Shown here: in pieces, positions 8,377 through 16,602 of the stretch
How positions within the stretch are numbered: the first letter of the stretch is position 1
Layout: each line of letters opens with the position of its first letter
NCBI GenBank assembly: GCA_036010905.1
Contig: DASCMH010000008.1
Location: 62,001-126,000, forward strand
Length of the DNA stretch: 64,000 nucleotides
From: SMWD01 sp002729875
Lineage (GTDB): Bacteria > Pseudomonadota > Gammaproteobacteria > Steroidobacterales > GCA-2729495
Direction of reading: 5' to 3'
Notes under the pieces: generated by a model
The model's database searches: none
Seen by the model: only the letters and a program-made list of their open reading frames with translations
Told to the model about the DNA's origin: nothing
Translations under genes and position numbers: made by a program

Positions 8377-11300
8377 ACCGCCGGCAGACGATCGACGCCA
8401 ATGAGGCGGTCGCCCATATCGCATACCAGGTCAGCGAAATCTGCTCGATCTACCCGATCACGCCGTCATCAACCATGGCCGAACTCGCTGACGAGTGGGC
8501 AGCGGCACAACGGAAGAATATCTGGGGCCAGGTACCAGACATTATTGAACTGCAAAGTGAAGGTGGCGCCGCCGGAACTGCTCATGGCGCGTTGCAAACC
8601 GGTGCACTGACGACAACATTTACCGCCTCGCAGGGCCTGATGCTGATGCTGCCGAATATGTACAAGATCGCCGGCGAACTGACTTCAGCCGTTTTTCATG
8701 TTGCCTCCCGATCACTGGCCGCACAGGCATTATCAATCTTTGGCGATCATCAGGATGTCATGGCTGCGCGCACGACGGGCTTCGGCCTGCTGGCCTCATC
8801 ATCGGTGCAGGTTGCGCAGGACATGGCGCTGATCAGTCACGCAACAACCCTCGAGGCACGCGTGCCGTTCATTCATTTCTTTGATGGTTTTCGCACCTCA
8901 CACGAGGTGAACAAGATCGATACCGTTTCTGAAGAACAGATACGCGCGATGATCCATGCTGATCTCGTTTATGCGCACCGCAAGCGGGCGCTGAATCCGG
9001 ACAACCCGTTTATTCGCGGCACGGCACAAAATCCGGATGTCTATTTTCAGGGCCGTGAAAGTGTCAACCGGTTTTATCTTGAGACGCCGCATATTCTGCA
9101 GCGAACCATGGACCAGTTTGCAGCTCTAACCGGTCGACAGTATCGTTTATTCGATTATCACGGTCACCCTGCAGCGGAACATATTATTATTACCATGGGT
9201 TCAAGTGCCGATACTGTCTGCCAGACAATCGACGCCTTGGCAGATCAGCGACTGGGAATGATTAACGTGCGCTTGTTCCGCCCCTTCTCTGGCGAACATT
9301 TGCTGGCGGCATTGCCGGCAAATACCCGTTCGATCGCCGTGCTTGATCGCACCAAGGAAATTGGCGCCAGCGGGGAACCGCTGTATCAGGATGTTGTCAC
9401 CGTGCTGGTCGAAGCGTTCGCAGACGAGCGGTTGGACTCACTGCCGAAGATCATTGGCGGCCGTTACGGTCTGTCGTCGAAGGAATTCACCCCGGCCATG
9501 GTGAAAGCTATTTTCACGGAATTAGAAGCACCGCATTCAAAGAACCATTTTACGATTGGTATTGATGATGATGTCACCTTTACCAGCCTCACTTTTGACC
9601 CCTCATTCAATATTGAAAATGATGACGTAACCCGCGCCTTGTTTTACGGCCTCGGCTCGGACGGCACGGTCAGCGCAAACAAAAACAGCATTAAGATTAT
9701 CGGTGAGAATACGGACCTGTACTGTCAGGGTTATTTTGTTTATGACTCTAAGAAATCAGGTTCACAGACCGTCTCGCATTTGCGTTTTGGATCCGAACCG
9801 ATCCATGCCCCGTACCTGATTCAGTCGGCAAACTTCATAGCCTGTCACGAATTCAGTCTGATCAGGAAAGTTGAAGTACTGAGATACGCCGCAAGGGATG
9901 CTGTATTTTTACTCAACAGCCCCCACTCTGCCGACAGTATCTGGGACCAGCTGCCGCAACCTGTACAAGAGACAATACAAAACCTCGGCATTCACTTCTA
10001 CACTATAGATGCATCCGGTGTTGCCCGCAAAACCGGTATGGGCAAGCGCATTAATACCATCATGCAAGCCTGCTTTTTTGCACTATCCGGTGTATTGCCG
10101 CCGGACGAAGCAATCGAACAGATCAAGAAGGCAATTGAGAAAAGTTATCGCGCCAAAGGTCAGGCTGTGGTCGATAAAAACTTTACCGCTGTCGACTCGG
10201 CGGTCGATCATTTGCGTAAGATCGAAATCCCTGAACAGGGTGAAAAATTACTGGTGCAGCCGCTTGATGCAATCGTACCGTCACATGCTCCCAAGTTTGT
10301 TCGCGAAGTCACAGCCGCGATGCTGCGCGGCCATGGCGATGACCTGCCGGTCAGCAAGTTACCCATTGACGGTACCTACCCGAGCGCTACCACTAAATGG
10401 GAAAAGAGCAATGTTTCCGCTCGTGTCCCGGCGTGGGAATCAGACCTGTGCATCCAATGCGGCAATTGCAGCTTTGTCTGTCCACACGGGGTCATCCGCT
10501 CGAAGTTTTATCACGAGAGTGAACTCAATGGCGCGCCGGAGACTTTTGAATCGGCACCAATCAGTGCCCGCGGTTTTCCCGAAACCCGCTACACGTTACA
10601 AATTTATTTAGAAGACTGCACCGGTTGCAACCTGTGTTATGAGGCCTGCCCGGTCGAAAGCCCCGCCAATCCGGAGTTCAGGGCCATCAATCTAACCGAC
10701 AAGGCACCGATTCTAACTGCGGGCAAAACAAATATAGGTTTCTTTGAAAGCCTGCCGATCAGTGATCGGGCGACACTCGATTTTTCATCTATTCGCGGCA
10801 CACAATTTCTTGAGCCCCTGTTCGAATTTTCCGGTGCCTGTGCCGGTTGCGGCGAAACCCCATATGTAAAACTACTGTCGCAACTGTTCGGGCCGCGCCT
10901 GCTGATTGCAAACGCAACCGGTTGTTCATCGATCTATGGCGGCAACCTGCCGACAACCCCGTGGGGTAAAAACGAGGAAGGCAGTGGCCCGGCCTGGTCA
11001 AACTCATTATTCGAAGACAATGCCGAGTTCGGGCTTGGCATGCGGATCGCTGCCGACCATCACATGAAGATCGCCAAGCAACTTGTTGCCGAACTGAGTG
11101 CGGATATTGGCGACCAATTTGCTGAAGAACTGATTAATTCCGGCCAGCATATCGGCAGCGAGTTACGCGCCCAACGCAATCGCGTTACCCGGCTAAAAAC
11201 GATACTGGCAGACATAAAGAGTGATCAGGCAGCCGCACTATTATCGATCGTCGATCACCTTGTTCGCCGCAGCATCTGGCTCGTCGGCGGTGACGGCTGG

Positions 11301-11936
11301 GCCTATGACATTGGCTCGGCCGGTCTTGATCATGTGCTCGCCAGCGGACGTAACGTCAACGTTCTGGTCATGGACACCGAGGTATATTCAAATACCGGTG
11401 GACAGATGTCCAAGGCAACTCCGCTCGGTGCATCAGCAAAGTTCGCAACAGCCGGCAAACGCATCGGTAAAAAAGACCTGGCGCTGCAAACCGTATCCTA
11501 TGGCAACGTCTATGTCGCCCAGGTTGCGATGGGCGCAAACCCACAACATACGCTGCTCGCCATGCGTGAGGCCGAAGAATACCCCGGCCCCTCGCTAATC
11601 CTCGCTTATAGTCATTGCATCGCACATGGTTACGATATGGCCCGGGGACTCGAGCAACAAAAACTGGCGACAGCCAGCGGCTACTGGCCGTTGATCCGCT
11701 ATAACCCGGCACTCCGTGCAGCGGGTAAAAAACCATTCGTACTCGACTCCCCACGGCCGACCATTCCCCTCCGTGACTATGCGTACAATGAGATGCGTTA
11801 CAAGATTTTGCAAAGCACTCATCCCGCTGAAGCCGAGCGACTGATGCAAAGCGCACAGGAACTGGTCAAACTGCGCTGGCAAACTTACGAACATCTGGCC
11901 AAGCAGGAACCGGCGAAGTACCAGCCTGCAGGCTGA
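8373..11936 (+). CDS. nifJ: Pyruvate:ferredoxin (flavodoxin) oxidoreductase, single-chain type
   Basis: Interconverts pyruvate + CoA and acetyl-CoA + CO2 with two low-potential electrons. At 1,187 residues it is the usual length for the fused enzyme. Domain order: pyrimidine-binding domain at the start (SEICSIYPITPSSTMAE, with the conserved YPITPSS), domain II, gamma domain (about 415-610, FYGLGSDGTVSANKNSIKII), ferredoxin domain with CIQCGNCSFVCP (about 692) and CTGCNLCYEACP (about 749), then the C-terminal thiamine-diphosphate domain (GACAGCGETPY about 822; GGDGWAYDIG and NTGGQ about 972-1008). All cluster Cys are present. Coupled by ATGA to the flavoprotein upstream. No nitrogenase genes are nearby, so a central carbon role is more likely than nitrogen fixation; oxidative and carboxylating directions cannot be told apart. 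Confidence 0.95.
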   Translation: MNRRQTIDANEAVAHIAYQVSEICSIYPITPSSTMAELADEWAAAQRKNIWGQVPDIIELQSEGGAAGTAHGALQTGALTTTFTASQGLMLMLPNMYKIAGELTSAVFHVASRSLAAQALSIFGDHQDVMAARTTGFGLLASSSVQVAQDMALISHATTLEARVPFIHFFDGFRTSHEVNKIDTVSEEQIRAMIHADLVYAHRKRALNPDNPFIRGTAQNPDVYFQGRESVNRFYLETPHILQRTMDQFAALTGRQYRLFDYHGHPAAEHIIITMGSSADTVCQTIDALADQRLGMINVRLFRPFSGEHLLAALPANTRSIAVLDRTKEIGASGEPLYQDVVTVLVEAFADERLDSLPKIIGGRYGLSSKEFTPAMVKAIFTELEAPHSKNHFTIGIDDDVTFTSLTFDPSFNIENDDVTRALFYGLGSDGTVSANKNSIKIIGENTDLYCQGYFVYDSKKSGSQTVSHLRFGSEPIHAPYLIQSANFIACHEFSLIRKVEVLRYAARDAVFLLNSPHSADSIWDQLPQPVQETIQNLGIHFYTIDASGVARKTGMGKRINTIMQACFFALSGVLPPDEAIEQIKKAIEKSYRAKGQAVVDKNFTAVDSAVDHLRKIEIPEQGEKLLVQPLDAIVPSHAPKFVREVTAAMLRGHGDDLPVSKLPIDGTYPSATTKWEKSNVSARVPAWESDLCIQCGNCSFVCPHGVIRSKFYHESELNGAPETFESAPISARGFPETRYTLQIYLEDCTGCNLCYEACPVESPANPEFRAINLTDKAPILTAGKTNIGFFESLPISDRATLDFSSIRGTQFLEPLFEFSGACAGCGETPYVKLLSQLFGPRLLIANATGCSSIYGGNLPTTPWGKNEEGSGPAWSNSLFEDNAEFGLGMRIAADHHMKIAKQLVAELSADIGDQFAEELINSGQHIGSELRAQRNRVTRLKTILADIKSDQAAALLSIVDHLVRRSIWLVGGDGWAYDIGSAGLDHVLASGRNVNVLVMDTEVYSNTGGQMSKATPLGASAKFATAGKRIGKKDLALQTVSYGNVYVAQVAMGANPQHTLLAMREAEEYPGPSLILAYSHCIAHGYDMARGLEQQKLATASGYWPLIRYNPALRAAGKKPFVLDSPRPTIPLRDYAYNEMRYKILQSTHPAEAERLMQSAQELVKLRWQTYEHLAKQEPAKYQPAG

Positions 11937-12121
11937 CCCTGGCCCGGACTGCCCGGTTCTCGCTGTGCCGGTTTTAGCCAGCTACACGCCGCGCGCCCAC
12001 ATCCTGAAAGCATAAATGGGCTGCAATTTACATTACTGTGGACTCGGTTGTGTCCATGGCGGCTCATTCGTGGCATCGTATGCGCTGTAAATGATAGCGG
12101 TTACAGCAGTGGAGTACTGGA

Positions 12122-12706
12122 ATGATCAATAAACACGCGTTAAATCAGGTCAGTAGCATAGTTACTGCTCTGTGCATAGCCTTGATTCTGTCTTCGGTGC
12201 AGGCGGCTGAAGCGCCGATACAATCACCTTATACCGTAAATCCGGGTGACATTCTGTCGATTTCAGTCTGGAAGGAAGAAAGCCTGCAGCGCCAGGTCAT
12301 CATCCGGCCCGACGGCAGTTTCTCATTCCCACTGACCGGCGACATTCTGGCTGCGGGACAGTCGATTGAACAAATTAGTCAGACTGTGACGGAAAAACTA
12401 GTTAAATACATACCCGATCCGGTTGTAACCATCGCTGCAGAAAATCTCAGTGGCAACACTGTCTATGTCATCGGTCAGGTAAACCGCCCCGGAGAATTCC
12501 TGGCAATCGGTCAACTCGACGTCATGCAGGCACTTAGCATGGGCGGCGGAATGACCGCATTTGCACAACTCGGTGATATAAAGATTCTGCGCCGCAGAAA
12601 CGGCAAACTGATTGCAATTCCATTCGATTATAAAGATATCGAGAAGGGTAAGCGGCTTCACCAGAACATTGTGCTGGAACCCGGTGATGTTGTTGTCGTA
12701 CCCTGA
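12122..12706 (+). CDS. Polysaccharide export protein, Wza-type (Poly_export + SLBB)
   Basis: A 194-residue periplasmic/outer-membrane protein of the Wza/GfcE family. A signal peptide (ALCIALILSSVQAAEA) ends near residue 30. A Poly_export domain follows (YTVNPGDILSISVWKEESL; VIIRPDGSFSFPLTGDI), then one SLBB domain (VYVIGQVNRPGEFLAIGQLD, then the tail LEPGDVVVVP). There is no lipobox Cys and no C-terminal amphipathic helix, so unlike full Wza it probably does not form its own outer-membrane channel. The ATG follows GGAG by 7 bases. The next gene encodes an outer-membrane barrel in the same direction, which may supply the pore (inference). No polysaccharide co-polymerase, Wzy or glycosyltransferase is nearby. 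Confidence 0.88.
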   Translation: MINKHALNQVSSIVTALCIALILSSVQAAEAPIQSPYTVNPGDILSISVWKEESLQRQVIIRPDGSFSFPLTGDILAAGQSIEQISQTVTEKLVKYIPDPVVTIAAENLSGNTVYVIGQVNRPGEFLAIGQLDVMQALSMGGGMTAFAQLGDIKILRRRNGKLIAIPFDYKDIEKGKRLHQNIVLEPGDVVVVP

Positions 12707-12789
12707 TCTTCGGACTTTGACAGCTACTCAAATGATCGCCCCGCATGATTGTTAATACCAACATATATCAGTCCCGGAGCTATCCCCGG

Positions 12790-14073
12790 ATGATTGTGCG
12801 TATACTTATTTTTGCTGCGTTGCTGGCGGGTATCTGCACCGTAAAACCGGCAGCCGCTGAACTTAGCATCAAACCATATATCAAGGGAGGCGTCCGTTAC
12901 GATTCAAACCCCCGCTACCAAGAAAACAGTGTGGACTACGAATCGAAATGGGGCGCGATATATGAGGCTCGCCTGCCGATAGAATACCGCTCGCAACGAA
13001 CAGAGTTATCACTGACCCCTCGCATCAACTACAGCTCTTATCCCGACGCTGAAGACCATGACCTTGAAGACCGTGACAAGTACCTGACCGGCACAGCCAG
13101 CCGGGACTCACGCCAGGCAAAATTTGGTGCCAGCTACGGGCATACGGATCTGAGCCTCAGAACCAGCGAGTTCGAGAGCGCCGGGGATTCATCACCCGGA
13201 GGCTCAGGCGAAACACGTTTTTTCGCTAATGACTCACAGGAACGCTGGTTTTTCCAGCCCTACTGGTACTACCAACTTTCACCGGCCAGCGTCTTGTCAT
13301 TAAACGGTGGTTATCAGCAGATAAGCTACGATGAAGAACTCGTCTCCAAACGATTTGATTACGACTACAGCAACGTAAGCGCTGCTTTCCAGCACACCCT
13401 TGATAATCGTCATGCTGTATCGCTGCAGGCGCAGTTCGCAAAATTTGACGCAAAAAATGCCGAACTCGGTTCCGCTAATAACAGTGAAACCAACAGCCTG
13501 AACTTTGTTTATACTTACACTTGGTCGGAAACAGCGGAAGTATCAGCCGATCTCGGTTGGGCGCGCACAAAGAACCAGGTGCGGCAGCCCAATGATATTG
13601 ACCCGCTGACAGGTCCATACTGCAACCCGGTATTTATTGTTTTCTTTCCGTGTGAATTCAAATCCGATGCAACCAATTTAGTCGGCAATCTGACAGCCAC
13701 CCAAAAGTCGGAATCGACTGAGTATAAAATTGTGCTCGGCCAGTCAATTACACCCAACTCCAATGGTGCCGAGGTTGTACGTTTCAATCTTAATGCTACG
13801 GTCGACCGGCGATTCTCTGAGCACCTGTACGGTAAATTTGGAATCATCGCGTTTACCCAGAAGAATGCGGGTAATACGAATCAAAACTTTGATCGCGACT
13901 ATATCCGTGGCAATGTCTGGTTAGGTTACAGGTTTGCACGCGAGTGGTGGATCTATGCTAATTATACGGTTACCTCAAGTGACACACACGACAATCTTTC
14001 AATTGACTGGAAAATGCATAACCACGCTGCGCTCATGGGTATCAGGTTCCAAAGCGACGGCTGGCGCTGGTAG
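12790..14073 (+). CDS. Outer-membrane beta-barrel protein, putative exopolysaccharide porin
   Basis: About 427 residues. The ATG at 12790 is preceded by GGAG and starts a clear signal peptide (MIVRILIFAALLAGICTVKPAAA); an ATG 45 bases upstream would put a polar extension before it. The rest is alternating polar/aromatic strands (FFQPYWYYQLSPASVLSLNG; WWIYANYTVTSSDT) and ends in an aromatic strand (GIRFQSDGWRW), typical of proteins inserted by the BAM machinery. It resembles the repeat-poor barrels found in exopolysaccharide loci. It begins 83 bases after the Wza-type gene; together they look like a two-gene export unit. Substrate unknown. Confidence 0.75.
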   Translation: MIVRILIFAALLAGICTVKPAAAELSIKPYIKGGVRYDSNPRYQENSVDYESKWGAIYEARLPIEYRSQRTELSLTPRINYSSYPDAEDHDLEDRDKYLTGTASRDSRQAKFGASYGHTDLSLRTSEFESAGDSSPGGSGETRFFANDSQERWFFQPYWYYQLSPASVLSLNGGYQQISYDEELVSKRFDYDYSNVSAAFQHTLDNRHAVSLQAQFAKFDAKNAELGSANNSETNSLNFVYTYTWSETAEVSADLGWARTKNQVRQPNDIDPLTGPYCNPVFIVFFPCEFKSDATNLVGNLTATQKSESTEYKIVLGQSITPNSNGAEVVRFNLNATVDRRFSEHLYGKFGIIAFTQKNAGNTNQNFDRDYIRGNVWLGYRFAREWWIYANYTVTSSDTHDNLSIDWKMHNHAALMGIRFQSDGWRW

Positions 14074-14200
14074 TTGAACCATCTTTGCCGGAACCCGGTT
14101 GGTCCTCAAGACGCCGGTTCCCCGCCACATCGGGTTGAGCCTGTCAGCATCCATTCGTACCCGGGCGTGATCTATGTCCGCGAAATAGGTCCTGAAATAG

Positions 14201-14276
<76 letters not shown>

Positions 14277-14290
14277 AAACTCTGAATACA

Positions 14291-14329
14291 CTACAAAACC
14301 GTACACAGAGACTCCGCGGGGTTTTGTAG
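14291..14329. repeat. Perfect 10-bp inverted repeat upstream of tRNA-Phe
   Basis: CTACAAAACC (14291-14300) is exactly repeated in inverted form as GGTTTTGTAG (14320-14329), with a 19-base loop. It lies 14 bases upstream of tRNA-Phe on the minus strand and 114 bases beyond the yggX stop. Read on the minus strand there is no T tract directly after it, so it is not a typical intrinsic terminator. Function unknown. Confidence 0.6.
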
Positions 14330-14442
14330 CTTGTCCGCCTGCTTGTAATGCGGCTCCGCGCCGGACTCTGGCAAAAGCAGGGTATTAAACCGGCCTGTTA
14401 CAGCTGAGTCAAGAAAGTTGCTGATTCCGGCTGAATCTCCAG

Positions 14443-14709
14443 CTACTCTGACACAAAGTCCGGCGGTGGCACCGAGCCTTCACCAAAAAAGAATTTCTCC
14501 ATTTCCTGCGCAAGGAATTTCCGGGCCACCGGTTCTACCGGTGTCAGGCGATTTTCATTAATCAGCATCGTCTGGTGAGCCAACCAGCGTTGCCAGGCCT
14601 GTTTCGATACATTGGCCAGGATCCGCTCTCCCAGCTCACCCGGGAACGGCGCGTAATCAAGGCCCTCTGCCTCCTCACCGAGTAATACGCACTGCACTGT
14701 CCTGGTCAT
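14443..14709 (-). CDS. yggX: YggX-type oxidative damage protection / Fe(II) trafficking protein
   Basis: An 88-residue protein matching the YggX family in length and sequence: TVQCVLLGEEAEGLDYAPFP with the single conserved Cys near the N-terminus, then WQRWLAHQTMLINE. YggX is a small cytoplasmic protein that protects iron-sulfur enzymes and handles labile iron. The ATG overlaps the mutY stop (ATGA), which is the conserved mutY-yggX arrangement of Gammaproteobacteria; MutY itself carries a [4Fe-4S] cluster. Confidence 0.95.
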   Translation of the reverse strand: MTRTVQCVLLGEEAEGLDYAPFPGELGERILANVSKQAWQRWLAHQTMLINENRLTPVEPVARKFLAQEMEKFFFGEGSVPPPDFVSE

Positions 14710-15779
14710 GATAATTCTCCAATATTTTCCAGCAACCGGGCCACCGGTGCGGCGAGGCCAACAGCGGCCGGTGCGGTCTGTTTATACCAGAGCCATCTGT
14801 CCCCTTCCATTAATCGTGCATCGGTCGCTGTCAACCGGGCCACGACCGGTGTCATGTCCAGGTCGAAATGCGTAAAGCTGTGTCGAATAACCGGGCAAAC
14901 CCGTACTTTGCCCGGTAAATAACCGATCGTCTCCAAGCACCATCCGGCAACCTTGGCAGCCTCTCCGATTTCGGGAAAGCACCACAGCCCGCCCCAGATT
15001 CCCGTATCCGGACGTCTTTGCAGCAAGACGGCACCGTCATCACATACGGCCAGGACCAGCACGGTCGCACGGAGCGGTTTATTGCGCTTTGGTCGCTTAC
15101 CCGGAATGGAGTCAAGCAAATGCTGTTGCCGCGCAAGACACGAATCGGCCAGCGGACAACGCGCGCACCCGGGATTCCGGCGCAGGCAAACCGTTGCGCC
15201 AAGATCCATAATCGCTTGCGTATATATTGCCGCCCCGGTGGCCGGCGTACAGGCCTCGGCCAGGGCCCAGAGTTTTTTAAGTACAGCCCCTTGACCCGGC
15301 CAGCCTGCAATGGCAAAAAAGCGTGCATAAACCCGCTTGGCATTTCCGTCAAGAATCGGGTGCCGGCGATCATCGGCCAGCGCGAGAATTGCCCCGGCAG
15401 TAGACCGTCCGATCCCCGGTAATGACTGTAATGCATCGATATCGCCCGGCAACTCACCATCAAACTTTGCGCTGATAAGACCTGCTGCCTTATGCAGATT
15501 CCTCGCCCGTGCGTAGTAACCCAGCCCGGACCACACGTGCAGCACCCGGTCGGGATCGGCCGCGGCCAGATCCCTGACAGTCGGAAACTCCGCGATAAAT
15601 CGCTGGTAATAGGGCACCACAGTTGTGACCTGTGTCTGCTGCAGCATGACTTCGGAAATCCACACCCGGTAACGGGTCGGATTTTGCTGCCAGGCAAAAT
15701 CTTTACGACCGTTGACATGCCACCAGGCGAGCAACTCAGGCGCCACGGTATCCGCATTTGTTTCTGTCTTCAGAGGCAT
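14706..15779 (-). CDS. mutY: A/G-specific adenine DNA glycosylase
   Basis: Removes adenine mispaired with 8-oxoguanine. Helix-hairpin-helix LQSLPGIGRSTAGAI with the catalytic Asp in ILDGNAKRV, a [4Fe-4S] loop CLRRNPGCARCPLADSC, and a C-terminal NUDIX-like 8-oxoG recognition domain (GAVLLQRRPDTGIWGGLWCF). About 357 residues from the ATG at 15779, which has GAGG about 11 bases before it; 16 further in-frame codons upstream look non-conserved. Coupled to yggX downstream. With mutM at 27.9 kb, two of the three GO-system enzymes are in the window. Confidence 0.96.
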   Translation of the reverse strand: MPLKTETNADTVAPELLAWWHVNGRKDFAWQQNPTRYRVWISEVMLQQTQVTTVVPYYQRFIAEFPTVRDLAAADPDRVLHVWSGLGYYARARNLHKAAGLISAKFDGELPGDIDALQSLPGIGRSTAGAILALADDRRHPILDGNAKRVYARFFAIAGWPGQGAVLKKLWALAEACTPATGAAIYTQAIMDLGATVCLRRNPGCARCPLADSCLARQQHLLDSIPGKRPKRNKPLRATVLVLAVCDDGAVLLQRRPDTGIWGGLWCFPEIGEAAKVAGWCLETIGYLPGKVRVCPVIRHSFTHFDLDMTPVVARLTATDARLMEGDRWLWYKQTAPAAVGLAAPVARLLENIGELS

Positions 15780-16123
15780 GCGGAATGTTACCTCACCCCG
15801 CAACATGCCGCTCAAGCGGCAGCCCAAATAGATGTCAATCTACAGGGGGATCGGCTTCCTCATTAACCGCAGGTGACAACAGCAGAATAGCAAGTGTGGA
15901 TGTGTCGGAATTGGCAACAGACGGAATCTGTATCAGCCGGTCTGTCTGCGCGACAGCAACCCCGGTCACTGTGAAAAATGGTTAAACAGCACAATTGTCA
16001 GGACCATCAATAACAAGACGATCGCAGCTATATCAATACGTATCATGCCACGCTGCTGGCGGAAAAGATCTGTACCCGAAAAACCCATATACTGCTATGC
16101 CGTTAAGTCCGCAAAGATTATCT
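15780..16123. other. 344-base stretch upstream of mutY with no well-supported gene
   Basis: No conserved coding frame was recognised. It must hold the mutY-yggX promoter on the minus strand. The only coding candidate is a 26-codon hydrophobic frame at 15966-16046, listed separately. The following 44-codon frame on the same strand opens with GTG but has no ribosome binding site or recognisable content. Confidence 0.45.
15966..16046 (-). CDS. Possible 26-residue single-span membrane peptide
   Basis: The minus-strand frame from the ATG at 16046 begins MIRIDIAAIVLLLMVLTIVL and ends at a TGA after six more residues: a short positive N-terminus, about 17 consecutive hydrophobic residues and a polar C-terminus, the shape of small membrane proteins. 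Against it: no clear Shine-Dalgarno, no recognised homologue, and a frame this short can be chance. Weakly supported. Confidence 0.25.
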   Translation of the reverse strand: MIRIDIAAIVLLLMVLTIVLFNHFSQ

Positions 16124-16498
16124 TCACTGACGGCGACGTTGTCTGTGAGCCTCTTCGCAATTTGACCGACCTATGTCACCCAGCAGCGCCCCAAGCGCAT
16201 TCTTGCGAGCGGTTGCAAACCACGGCAAAACCATCAACCCGGGAGCGGCGCGCAAAAGATCCCGCCGCCAGCCAGCCAGATCCCAATGCCAGACAAAGCT
16301 CAGCACGACCATCTGAACTGCAACGAGTAACAACAAGCTACTGCGAAATCGCGAGGAACGGAACAGGGACATGAATGCTGCATGATCCAGGCGTTTGCGC
16401 TCCAGCCATCCGCAGGTCTGATAGCCGGGAACCAGATTGTAATAAATCAGGTCGCAGCAACCATTCAGCCACATCTGCAGCACTGTTCTTATTAGCAT
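16124..16498 (-). CDS. Hypothetical small membrane protein
   Basis: A frame of up to 124 codons, not recognised. It contains a positively charged stretch (FRSSRFRSS) followed by a strongly hydrophobic segment (LLLLVAVQMVVLSFVWHW), then a second moderately hydrophobic segment (APGLMVLPWF) and a polar, Arg-rich tail. The arrangement suits a protein with one or two membrane spans. The start is unclear: ATG codons at 16498 and 16474 both lack a well-spaced ribosome binding site. The opposite-strand frame has no recognisable content. It sits 104 bases downstream of the histidine kinase stop on the same strand. Confidence 0.45.
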   Translation of the reverse strand: MLIRTVLQMWLNGCCDLIYYNLVPGYQTCGWLERKRLDHAAFMSLFRSSRFRSSLLLLVAVQMVVLSFVWHWDLAGWRRDLLRAAPGLMVLPWFATARKNALGALLGDIGRSNCEEAHRQRRRQ

Positions 16499-16602
16499 GC
16501 CCCAATCGCAACACGGATTAAGCGCGGAGAGTAGCCAATTTTCACCTTATTAAGGCCGGATTGACTGTATCCTCAGTCGTCCACCCGGACACCTGTTGCA
16601 AC

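Noticed and set aside
8373..11936. Nitrogen fixation role for nifJ
   Set aside because: No nif structural or regulatory gene in the window; the same enzyme family serves general pyruvate metabolism.
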